In this document: one piece after another, positions 1 through 7,667 of the stretch
How positions within the stretch are numbered: the stretch's first letter is position 1
How the letters are laid out: every line of letters starts with the position of its first letter
DNA from: Verrucomicrobiota bacterium
GTDB taxonomy: Bacteria > Verrucomicrobiota > Verrucomicrobiia > Limisphaerales > UBA11320
Length of the DNA stretch: 64,000 nucleotides
Reading direction: 5' to 3'
Assembly: GCA_016199985.1 (NCBI GenBank)
Contig: JACQFQ010000069.1
Location: forward strand, 62,001-126,000
Program-made: the position numbers and the translations under genes
The notes under the pieces: model-generated
Database searches by the model: none
The model's input: the letters and a program-made list of their open reading frames with translations, nothing else
Told to the model about the DNA's origin: nothing

Positions 1-506
1 TGCACCGTTTGAAAACGCGGCTTGATCTGCCGCTCGGCGAGCGTCGTCAACTCGAGGGTGGAGTAACGATCGCTGTAAAGGCTGATCCAGATGATCGCGT
101 TGGCGTCCGCGTCCTGCTTGGCCACGATGGGCTCGCGGACATCCAAAGGCAGCGCGCCGCGCACCCGGCTGACGCGGTCACGAACATCCTGCGCGGCCAG
201 GTCGATGTCGCGGGACAAATTGAATTCGATCGTGATGAGGCTGGCCTGCTCCCGGCTTTCGCTGGTGAGGGTCTTGATCCCCTCGATGTTGTTGATGGCC
301 TCCTCCAATCGTTCCGTCACCTCGGTCTCGACCACTTGGGCGTTGGCGCCCGGGTAGACGGTGGTGACGCTGACGATCGGCGGATCAATGTCCGGCAGCT
401 CCCGCACGGGAAGGCGCGTCAGGCCGATGACTCCGAAAAGGATCAGCGCGAGGTTGAGCATGCTCGCGAGAACAGGGCGTTCGATGCTCAGCTTGGAGAT
501 GACCAT
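1..506 (-). CDS. RND efflux transporter permease, N-terminal part (partial)
   Basis: Inner-membrane permease subunit of a resistance-nodulation-division (AcrB/MMPL family) pump, which exports solutes using the proton gradient. Only about the first 168 residues lie in the window and the gene runs off the left edge. The start MVISKLSIERPVLASMLNL is the standard RND opening: a short amphipathic segment, then transmembrane helix 1. It is followed by the family's porter-domain phrases LPDIDPPIVSVTTVYPG, VETEVTERLEEAINNIEGI and DIDLAAQDVRDRVSR. The start ATG (506-504) has a good Shine-Dalgarno sequence, AAGGAG, about 9 nt upstream. It lies 12 nt after the stop of the adaptor gene, so the two form an operon. 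The substrate cannot be predicted. No TolC-like outer-membrane gene is seen here. Confidence 0.93.
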   Translation of the reverse strand, partial: MVISKLSIERPVLASMLNLALILFGVIGLTRLPVRELPDIDPPIVSVTTVYPGANAQVVETEVTERLEEAINNIEGIKTLTSESREQASLITIEFNLSRDIDLAAQDVRDRVSRVRGALPLDVREPIVAKQDADANAIIWISLYSDRYSTLELTTLAERQIKPRFQTV

Positions 507-518
507 GGCGCGCGCTCC

Positions 519-1628
519 TTACTGACCCTGGTATGCCGCCGCCGCCGCCGCGGGCGCAAGCTTCACCGGCGTGCCCGGGGCGAGCTTTTGAACGCCCTCA
601 ACAATCACCTTCTCACCCGCGGAAAGCCCTTGAGTCACCTCGGCTTTTCCGGCCAACCGAAGCCCCACGCGAATCGGCCTCGCCTCGGCGCGCTGGTTGG
701 AGTCGATCACGAAGACTGAAACGTTGTCGCCGCTGTTGACCAGGGCGGGCTCGGGAATGACCAGCGCCGAGTCCCTCAGCCTCAGGCTGAGGTCCATCCT
801 CGCGAACATGCCGCCGCGCAGCTTCTGCAGCGGGTTGGCCACCTTCGCCTTGACCAGGGCGGTTCTGGTGGTCGCGTCCAGCTGGGGAGAAATGAAATAC
901 ACCTCGCCGTGAAAAACCTCGCTCGGGAAAGCGGCGACCTTGAAGTCGAGCACGAGCCCGGGCTTCACCTCGCTCAGGTAGCGCTCGGGAATGGAAACCT
1001 CGATCTTCACCGTATCCAGGTCCACCAGGGAGGTGAGGAGCGTGTTGCGGGAGATGACCTGACCGGGGCTGATTTGCCGGGCGCCGGTGAGGCCTGTGAA
1101 GGGAGCGAGAACCCGCATGTCGCGAAGGCTGCGCTGGCGCATCGCGATCGTCGCCTCGCTCATGGACAGCGTCGCGATGGCCTGGTCGTACTCCTGTTGG
1201 GAGATGAGGCGCTCCTTCAGCATTTGCTGGGAGCGCTCGTGCTTCGTGACGGACAGCCTGTGCGTCGCCTCGGCCTCTCCGAGACTCGCCTGCGCCTTGG
1301 TCTCATCAAGCAGGACGAGGAGCGCGCCCTTCTCCACGCGCTTCCCTTCGGAGAACGCGATTTCCTGCACCGTGCCGTCGCTCTCGGCCTTGATCTCGAC
1401 AAACTCGTTGGCGGCGACCGACCCGACCAGGCCCACGGACTCGATCACGGGCTCCTGGCGAACCGGCACGGCGACGACCTGAATCGCGAAGCCGCCCGAG
1501 CCCCCGCTGCCCGCGGGCTTGACGGTTGTCCCGGACTTGTCCCGGCAGGCCGAAACCATCACGCAGAGCACGAACGCGGCGCCAAGGGATCGCAGGGGCG
1601 AAGAACTGGACATATCGAACCGATGCAT
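519..1628 (-). CDS. RND efflux periplasmic adaptor (HlyD/MFP family lipoprotein)
   Basis: Membrane-fusion protein that links the inner-membrane RND permease to an outer-membrane channel. The N-terminus has a lipoprotein signal ending in a lipobox (VMVSAC), so the mature protein should be lipid-anchored in the periplasm. Family landmarks follow in order: a barrel-sandwich half (VEIKAESDGTVQEIAFSEGKRVEKGALLVLLD), an alpha-helical hairpin with ISQQEYDQAIATL, the second lipoyl half (RVLAPFTGLTGARQISPGQVIS), a beta-barrel, and a C-terminal membrane-proximal domain ending in an alanine-rich tail. The length of about 369 aa is typical. The reading frame opens 9 nt earlier with a GTG. I chose the ATG at 1628, but the ATG at 1613 (MSSSSPLR) is equally plausible. 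It is the first gene of an operon with the permease. The pump's substrate is unknown. Confidence 0.93.
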   Translation of the reverse strand: MHRFDMSSSSPLRSLGAAFVLCVMVSACRDKSGTTVKPAGSGGSGGFAIQVVAVPVRQEPVIESVGLVGSVAANEFVEIKAESDGTVQEIAFSEGKRVEKGALLVLLDETKAQASLGEAEATHRLSVTKHERSQQMLKERLISQQEYDQAIATLSMSEATIAMRQRSLRDMRVLAPFTGLTGARQISPGQVISRNTLLTSLVDLDTVKIEVSIPERYLSEVKPGLVLDFKVAAFPSEVFHGEVYFISPQLDATTRTALVKAKVANPLQKLRGGMFARMDLSLRLRDSALVIPEPALVNSGDNVSVFVIDSNQRAEARPIRVGLRLAGKAEVTQGLSAGEKVIVEGVQKLAPGTPVKLAPAAAAAAYQGQ

Positions 1629-1833
1629 CGCGCACACTGGACACCAAACCCGCCGAACGAGGAAAGGAATTAATTGAAGCCTCCGGCTTCTCCTTCGGCC
1701 AAAAGTTCAACCAGGCGGGCTGGCGGTTCGGAGACGTGCGGCGAAAGTCGACGAGAACTCGGCCACATTGTTGAAGACGGGCCCGCGAATGTTGGCTTGA
1801 GCTGAAGCGCGGTGATTTGAGAGGTTGCGGGGC
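1629..1833. other. Intergenic region between divergent genes
   Basis: About 200 bp between the start of the efflux adaptor (-) and the lipoprotein gene (+). It must hold both promoters, but I see no convincing -35/-10 pair, operator palindrome or RNA gene. A GAGAGG at 1819-1824 is the likely ribosome-binding site for the lipoprotein gene. Confidence 0.4.
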
Positions 1834-2292
1834 ATGAGGATTCATCGCTTGCGCGACGGCGGGCTTGTCATCACCGCGCTGGTCCTTGCGCTCACCGGCT
1901 GCGGAACATCGAACCCGGACGTGGGCGCCTCGAAATTCCGCGGAGTCTATACAACCGTCGCTCTTGAGGACCACGAGCTCGACATGCCCGCTTCGGGATA
2001 CGCCCCCTGCAAGGATTTTGGTCCCCATCAGCGGCCCGCCGCCGTCGTTGTCGGATACGGCATCGCCACGGGAGGCGCGTATTACGCTCAAGGATTCGAT
2101 CTTGAGTTGGTGGAGATCGATTCCGCAAGAACCCTCCTGCGAAGACACGGTGAATCGCTGCCAGGCAAGGCGGCGATGCTGGAGCTGCCCATCCAGAAGG
2201 ACGGCGGCTACAGGCTCAAACTGATCATCAAGGGCGCCGTTTACGACACTTGGGATTTCACGGTGAAGACCTCGGGCGCGAAGCCTCTCTGA
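1834..2292 (+). CDS. Small secreted lipoprotein of unknown function
   Basis: A 152-residue predicted lipoprotein: MRIHRLRDGG, then a hydrophobic stretch (LVITALVLALTGC) ending in a lipobox with the anchor Cys. The mature part of about 125 residues contains a glycine-rich stretch (VVVGYGIATGGAYYAQGFDLE) and ends in a beta-rich segment (GGYRLKLIIKGAVYDTWDF). That segment resembles the Ig-like or transthyretin-like folds of small periplasmic proteins, but I do not recognise a family. The frame is open upstream to a TTG at 1825; the ATG at 1834 is preferred because GAGAGG lies about 9 nt before it. It is followed at about 130 nt by the sensor kinase on the same strand, so co-transcription is possible. 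No function is proposed. Confidence 0.7.
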   Translation: MRIHRLRDGGLVITALVLALTGCGTSNPDVGASKFRGVYTTVALEDHELDMPASGYAPCKDFGPHQRPAAVVVGYGIATGGAYYAQGFDLELVEIDSARTLLRRHGESLPGKAAMLELPIQKDGGYRLKLIIKGAVYDTWDFTVKTSGAKPL

Positions 2293-2420
2293 GGACTCCC
2301 TGTCCGGCGCCGAGTCCGTTCCGCCGTCGACCCGAGACCTTCTCGCGACCGCGCCGCGACAGCGGGAGAAACGCAAAGCTCGCAAGGCGCCGCGACAGGG
2401 CGCAATATGCCCGTGTCACC

Positions 2421-5400
2421 ATGCGCAAACGCCAACGGCTCTCCTCGACCGCGCTACTCGCCGGCCCCTGGATTCTCGCGACGCTGACCCGCATTTCTAC
2501 GGAGTCCGCGACCGTGGATTCGAATGCCACCGCGCGCTCAGAACCCATCTACGCGGCGACGAATATCGCTCAGCTGGGCGACATCGCGGCGAGATCCTCC
2601 GTCGCCGTCTGCGCGGTCCGCCTGGAAGGAACCGTTTGGTGGTCGAGCCCGGCGGAAGGACGGCTGGTGCTTCAGGATGAGTCTGGCGCCGCGAAGCTCG
2701 ACCTGGACTGGCGCGAGCCGGACCTGTTGCCCGGCCAGCGCGTCCGGATCGTCGGAGTGTCGATAGTCACGCGAAACGGGGCGGCGTTTCAGATGGGCGC
2801 CCGCGGGCCGGTCGTGGACAACGACGGAACGCACGCGATGCTCGAGAAATCAGGCGCGCGTTACCTCGAGGCGGGGCGACATCCGTTCCGTGTCGAATGG
2901 TTCAACGGAGCGGAGGGATTCGGGATGGAAGTCGCCTACGAGGGACCGGACGGACGGCGGCGGCCGATACCTGACGACGCGCTGTTCCGCGATCGCAACC
3001 CGGACACCGCGGCGAATGGCATCGCTGGCGCGAAGGGACTGAACTACGAAGTTTACGAAGGACTATGGACCACGCTGCCTGACTTCGAAGCGCTCACTCC
3101 GGTCAGGCGAGGCGTGTCTCCCGGCATCGACATCGGTGTGCGCAGCCGCGATGAGCATGTCGCTGTCCGGCTTACGGGATACCTCGAGGTTCCCCACGGA
3201 GGCCGATACGCCTTCTTCCTCAAATCCGACGATGGAAGCCGACTGTTTGTCGGTGAACCCGCGATGCGCCTCCAGGTCATTGGGACCTCGCCGCCGCCGC
3301 CGCCCCGCAGGATGGCAATCGGGCAAAGCCTGCTCGAGGGGGACAATGTCCAACGGGCCGAGGTGGAGGGAGAAGTCTCGCTGATCCGATCTCAGTCGAA
3401 AGACTGGCAACTCGAGCTGATCGCCGGCGCCAACCGAATGCGAGTGAACGTCGCGGAACTCCGCAATGCGCCTCCCGCTTCGTGGCTGAAGCGCCGGGTC
3501 AGGGCGATCGGCGTTTGCGAAGGCGTTCACACCGCCACCGGGGAGTTCGTCGCCGGCGCCATGCTCGTGTCGAGCTTCCAGGACATCACATGGGTCGAAT
3601 CAACGGACGGCGCCGGTCCCCCCTCCGGTCGAAAGGAGCCCCTTCCCTTGCTGACCACGTCCGCCCAGGTGCATCGATTGAAGCGCGAGGAAGCGGATCA
3701 AAAGCATCAGGTGAGGATCCGCGGCGTGGTGACCTGCGTCCTTCCTGAGCATCAGGCGGTCACGCTTCAGGACGCAACACGCGGCCTGTATGTCGTGGAC
3801 GCCTCTCCTTCCGGTGCTTCGCGCCCAGCCCTTGGCGACTACCTGGAAATCGAAGGCGTGACGGACCCGGGATTGTTCGCTCCCATGGTGAACGCTCTGC
3901 GGGTCCGTCGGCTGGGCATTGGCTATATGCCCGAGCCTGCCCGTCCCACCTGGGACCAGTTGATGAATGGCAGCGGTGACGCGCAGTTTGTGGAGTTGCA
4001 CGGAATCATCACCGCGGTTCACGCCGATCGGATCGCCCTCCTGACTCGAGAGGGAGCGCTTCAGGTTGAGGTGCGCCTGAGCGGAGGCTCGCTCGAATCA
4101 TTGATCCCGCTCCAGGACGCGCTGGTCCGTCTCCGCGGATGCCTGTTCGCGACTTGGAACTACGTCACCCATCAGGTGATCCCCGGCCAGGTTCGCCTCT
4201 ACGACACCACCGTCATGCTGGAGCAGCCGGCGCCGCGCGATCTCTTTGCCTCGCCAGTGAAAACAGCGGCCGATCTCCGGCTTTTTGATTCGCAGGCGGG
4301 CCCGTTCCAACGAGTCCAAATCACGGGACAGGTGCTTCACGTCCGGGGGAACGAGCATTTCTTGACCGATGGGAAACAGGGCCTGCGCTTTATCTCCAAG
4401 GAACGCACGGCGCTTCAAGTGGGCGACCGTGTGGATGTGGTGGGATTTCCCGACGTCTCGGGCGGGGTTGCGCCCGTGCTGAAGGAGGCGGTCGCCCGCA
4501 AGACCGGTCACGCGGCGCTGGCGGAGCCCAAGCCGCTCCGGCTCGAGGAGTGGCTGAGGGCCGAGCACGACTCGACCTATGCGCAAGTGGATGGAGTGTT
4601 GGTGAGCGCGCGAAAGACGGCGAGCGACTGGGTGCTGGAATTACAGAATGGCGTCCGCACTTTCGCGGCGAGGTTGAAGGACGAAGCCGACCGAGCCGCG
4701 GAGCGCTTTGCGATCGGCAGCCGGCTCCAAGTGCGCGGAGTCTACGCGGCGGAGGGCGCGGGCCGGGTGTCTGGGTCAGAGATCGCCAGTTTCGAGCTGT
4801 TGCTCAACGCGGCCTCGGACGTCCGCGTGCTCGCGCGACCTCCCTGGTGGACGTTGAGGCGGTTGCTCATCATCGTCGCGGCGCTCGCGGCGATCCTTGC
4901 CGCCACGTCGCTCTGGATCACGCAACTTCACCGCCAAGTCGAGGAGCGAACCGCGGAGCTCGGCGCGCAAATTCATGAACGGCAGCGCATCGAGCATCAG
5001 TGGTCGATGGAGGCGGAGCGCGCCCGCGTGGCCCAGGACCTTCATGACGAGCTGGGCTCCGGCCTCACCGAGATCAGCATGCTCGGAGCGCGCGCGCGCG
5101 CCCTCGCCGCGTCGGATGAGAAGAGGAATCGCCATCTGGACCAGATGAGCGACCGGGCCAGGGAGATGGTCACCGCCTTGGACGAAATTGTGTGGGCGAC
5201 GAACCCCAAGCATGACTTGCTGTCTTCCCTGATCAGCTACTTGAATCTGTACGCCGATCGGTTCCTGGGACTGGCCAACATGAGCTGGCATCTGGACGGC
5301 CCGGCGGATCCGCCCGAACACGCCCTGGATTCGAGACACCGTTACCAATTGTTCCTCGCGTTCAAGGAGGCCCTCAACAATGTGGTTCGCCATTCGGAAG

Positions 5401-5615
5401 CCACAGAAGTCCGCATGCGCGTTGTCGTGGCGGAAGGTCAGTTGCGGTTGACGCTGTCGGACAATGGTCGAGGCCTCCCCGCCGAGCCCCACACCCAGGA
5501 GATGGACGGCGTCGCGAACATGCGGACACGACTCGAGAGGCTCGGAGGACGCTTCGAGATAGAGAGCGAGCCAGGGCGCGGCGCTGCGCTGCGGTTCCAC
5601 CTGCCCCTGAGCTGA
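2421..5615 (+). CDS. Membrane sensor histidine kinase with PA14-like and OB-like sensor domains (NarL/DegS type)
   Basis: A 1,064-residue two-component sensor. The N-terminus (MRKRQRLSSTALLAGPWILATL) is a probable signal anchor. The extracytoplasmic part of about 780 residues contains roughly six OB-fold-like segments of about 65 residues, each with a 'V.GVV....' strand and a 'VGDRV.V.G' strand. Two PA14-like halves sit between the first and second (around residues 125-285). One transmembrane helix (about 812-835, LLIIVAALAAILAATSLWI) is followed by a short coiled coil. The HisKA_3 H-box is RVAQDLHDELGSGLTEI with phospho-acceptor His about 875. The HATPase domain has an N-box (EALNNVVRHSEA) and a G-box (LSDNGRGLP). 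The gene lies 6 nt upstream of the NarL-type regulator, its obvious partner. The ligand is unknown; PA14 suggests carbohydrate or polymer sensing. The open frame extends back to 2250, overlapping the lipoprotein gene; I chose the ATG at 2421. Confidence 0.9.
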   Translation: MRKRQRLSSTALLAGPWILATLTRISTESATVDSNATARSEPIYAATNIAQLGDIAARSSVAVCAVRLEGTVWWSSPAEGRLVLQDESGAAKLDLDWREPDLLPGQRVRIVGVSIVTRNGAAFQMGARGPVVDNDGTHAMLEKSGARYLEAGRHPFRVEWFNGAEGFGMEVAYEGPDGRRRPIPDDALFRDRNPDTAANGIAGAKGLNYEVYEGLWTTLPDFEALTPVRRGVSPGIDIGVRSRDEHVAVRLTGYLEVPHGGRYAFFLKSDDGSRLFVGEPAMRLQVIGTSPPPPPRRMAIGQSLLEGDNVQRAEVEGEVSLIRSQSKDWQLELIAGANRMRVNVAELRNAPPASWLKRRVRAIGVCEGVHTATGEFVAGAMLVSSFQDITWVESTDGAGPPSGRKEPLPLLTTSAQVHRLKREEADQKHQVRIRGVVTCVLPEHQAVTLQDATRGLYVVDASPSGASRPALGDYLEIEGVTDPGLFAPMVNALRVRRLGIGYMPEPARPTWDQLMNGSGDAQFVELHGIITAVHADRIALLTREGALQVEVRLSGGSLESLIPLQDALVRLRGCLFATWNYVTHQVIPGQVRLYDTTVMLEQPAPRDLFASPVKTAADLRLFDSQAGPFQRVQITGQVLHVRGNEHFLTDGKQGLRFISKERTALQVGDRVDVVGFPDVSGGVAPVLKEAVARKTGHAALAEPKPLRLEEWLRAEHDSTYAQVDGVLVSARKTASDWVLELQNGVRTFAARLKDEADRAAERFAIGSRLQVRGVYAAEGAGRVSGSEIASFELLLNAASDVRVLARPPWWTLRRLLIIVAALAAILAATSLWITQLHRQVEERTAELGAQIHERQRIEHQWSMEAERARVAQDLHDELGSGLTEISMLGARARALAASDEKRNRHLDQMSDRAREMVTALDEIVWATNPKHDLLSSLISYLNLYADRFLGLANMSWHLDGPADPPEHALDSRHRYQLFLAFKEALNNVVRHSEATEVRMRVVVAEGQLRLTLSDNGRGLPAEPHTQEMDGVANMRTRLERLGGRFEIESEPGRGAALRFHLPLS

Positions 5616-5621
5616 GACCTT

Positions 5622-6251
5622 ATGACGAAAATCGCCATCGTTGAAGACAATCGAGTCATCCGCGAAAGCCTGTCGGAGTTCGTTGACGCGGATGACGATT
5701 GCCAGTGCGTCTGCGCCTGCGCGACCGCCGAGGAGGCCCTTCGCGTGATCCCGAAGCAGCGCCCGGACATCGTCTTGATGGATATCCAGCTTCCGAACAT
5801 CTCCGGGATCGAATGCACCGCTCAGCTCAAGCAACTCCTGCCGGCGGTCCAGATCATCATGGTGACCGTGTACGAGGACACGGATCGGATCTATAAGGCC
5901 CTGCGCGCGGGCGCTTGCGGCTATCTGCTGAAGCGTTGCTCCCCCGAAGAGCTCATCTCCGCCATTCGCGAGGTGCAACAGGGAGGCGCCCCGATGTCGC
6001 GCGAGATCGCGCGAAAAGTCATCGCGTCCTTCCAGGAATCGATCACCGCCACGGCTGAGGTCGAGGACCTGTCCCCACGGGAACGCGAAATCCTGGAACT
6101 CCTCGCCCAAGGCCTCGCCAACAAGGAGATCGCCCAGCGTGTCGGCGTCAGCGACGGCACCGTTCGGTGGCATCTGCGGCACGTCTACAACAAGCTCCAC
6201 GTCCGATCGCGAACCGAGGCGGCCCTGAAATTCCGATCCACACATTTGTGA
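5622..6251 (+). CDS. NarL/LuxR-family response regulator
   Basis: A 209-residue transcription factor of the two-component type. The receiver domain (about 1-120) has the acidic pocket EDN at 8-10, the phospho-acceptor Asp54 (VLMDIQLPN) and the conserved Lys104 (YLLKR). The LuxR-type helix-turn-helix is complete: LSPREREILELLAQGLANKEIA, then VSDGTVRWHLRHVYNKLHV. Starting 6 nt after the kinase stop, it is co-transcribed with the NarL-type kinase and is its likely partner. The genes that follow on the same strand (triple CBM-like protein, GH53 galactanase) are reasonable candidate targets, which would make this a polysaccharide-responsive unit. That is inference from neighbourhood; no binding site was identified. 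Confidence 0.95.
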   Translation: MTKIAIVEDNRVIRESLSEFVDADDDCQCVCACATAEEALRVIPKQRPDIVLMDIQLPNISGIECTAQLKQLLPAVQIIMVTVYEDTDRIYKALRAGACGYLLKRCSPEELISAIREVQQGGAPMSREIARKVIASFQESITATAEVEDLSPREREILELLAQGLANKEIAQRVGVSDGTVRWHLRHVYNKLHVRSRTEAALKFRSTHL

Positions 6252-6353
6252 GGCTAGGCAAACGCGGATTCTCGGCTATGGTTGACGACCGTAGACACCC
6301 AATCCGAAGAAAAACCTGACCCTGAACACGATTACCACCGTATGAGACCCAAT

Positions 6354-7628
6354 ATGAACCACCGCTTTTCGGCCTGGGCGGTCCTCCTCCTCGCTTCTGC
6401 CATGCTGGCGGGAGCGGTCCCCGTGACCTTCCAAGTGAACCTCGCTGTTCAAACCGCTCAAGGCAAATTCGATCCCTCCGCCGATTCCGTCGAAGTGCAT
6501 GGGTCCTTCGACGGCTGGAACGCTGGCGCCAAACTTTCGGCGAGCGCGACTGACGAGGGCGTTTATGTGGGCACGGTCGACATCGGCGGCGGCGTAGGAA
6601 CCACCGCGCAGTTCAAGTATGTCATCAACCGAAACGGAGGGGCGGTTTGGGAGAATAACGGCGTCGGTCCGGCCGGCGCCCAGAACCGGATGCTCACCTT
6701 GACCGACGCGGCCCAAACGCTGCCAACGGTCAATTTCAACAACGAATCCGCGCCAGCCGGGGTGACGGCGGTGACCTTCCAACTGGATGTGGAGATCCAG
6801 ATCGCTCTGGGGAGCTTTGACCCCGCCACGGACACGGTCGAGGCGCGCGGCGCCTTTAACAATTGGGGGGGAGGGTTCGTGCTCGCGCCCGACCCAACCG
6901 ACATGAACATTTACCAGGGGTCGGCCGATATCACCGGCGTCCCTGGAAGCGCTGTGGAGTATAAGTTCGTCATCAGGCATGGGGGACTGAACTGGGAAGG
7001 CAACGTGGGCCCCGGCGGGCCGAATGGCAACCGCGTGCTGACGCTGTCCGACTCCGACCAAACATTGCCCGTCGTGTATTTCAACAATCTCAAGACCAAG
7101 CCAGGAGACGGGGTCCCGGTGACTTTCCAGGTGGACATGTCTGTCCCGATCGCCCGAGGCAGGTTCGACCCCGCGCTCGGCGCATTGGTGGTTGCCGGTG
7201 GTTTCAACAACTGGAGCACGACCGCGAACCCGCTCACGGCCAGCCAGGAAGATCCGAACATCTACTTTGCCGTGATCCACATCACGACCATCCCTCCCGG
7301 CGGTTGGGTTCCCTACAAGTTCGTGATGAACGGGGGAGGCTGGGAGGGCAGCGACAATCGAGGATTCACCCTGGCCGTCGCCGATCAAACCCTGCCCCCC
7401 GATTTTTTTGACCGAGTTGGCAACTTCGGACCCATCGCGCTGACCGCGGACTCGTCGCAGCTTTCCATCAGCTGGGCGGGCGGTCCGCACATCCGGCTGC
7501 AACAAGCCACGAGTCTCTCAACACCGGACTGGACCGACGTTCCGGACACTGAGGGACAGAGCGCGACCTCACTCCCGTTGAACCCCGATAGTTCAGCGAA
7601 GGCTTTCTTCCGGCTGGTCGGTCCTTGA
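6354..7628 (+). CDS. Secreted protein with three tandem CBM-like (starch-binding-type) modules
   Basis: A 424-residue exported protein. The signal peptide is MNHRFSAWAVLLLASAMLAGA, with cleavage before VPVTF; an ATG 12 nt earlier (6342) is an alternative start. Three homologous repeats of about 115 residues follow. Each opens with VTFQ(V/L)(N/D), has a G(S/A/G)F(D/N)(G/N)W phrase, a (F/Y)KYV or YKFV phrase, and ends in QTLP...F(N/D). The G-x-F-N-x-W and YKFV signatures are those of beta-sandwich carbohydrate-binding modules related to CBM20/CBM48 and of surface glycan-binding proteins. The last 55 residues (IRLQQATSLSTPDWTDV...AFFRLVG) are a C-terminal domain shared with other secreted proteins in this window. 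Followed 39 nt later by the GH53 galactanase, so it probably helps bind a plant polysaccharide. No catalytic domain is visible. Confidence 0.82.
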   Translation: MNHRFSAWAVLLLASAMLAGAVPVTFQVNLAVQTAQGKFDPSADSVEVHGSFDGWNAGAKLSASATDEGVYVGTVDIGGGVGTTAQFKYVINRNGGAVWENNGVGPAGAQNRMLTLTDAAQTLPTVNFNNESAPAGVTAVTFQLDVEIQIALGSFDPATDTVEARGAFNNWGGGFVLAPDPTDMNIYQGSADITGVPGSAVEYKFVIRHGGLNWEGNVGPGGPNGNRVLTLSDSDQTLPVVYFNNLKTKPGDGVPVTFQVDMSVPIARGRFDPALGALVVAGGFNNWSTTANPLTASQEDPNIYFAVIHITTIPPGGWVPYKFVMNGGGWEGSDNRGFTLAVADQTLPPDFFDRVGNFGPIALTADSSQLSISWAGGPHIRLQQATSLSTPDWTDVPDTEGQSATSLPLNPDSSAKAFFRLVGP

Positions 7629-7667
7629 TCTGGATGGGGATCCGCGCTCGGCGGAAGAAAAGCGGCG

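Noticed and set aside
4776..6245. 489-aa minus-strand frame opposite the kinase/regulator genes
   Set aside because: Antisense shadow of a GC-rich gene pair; no recognisable motif or start signal.
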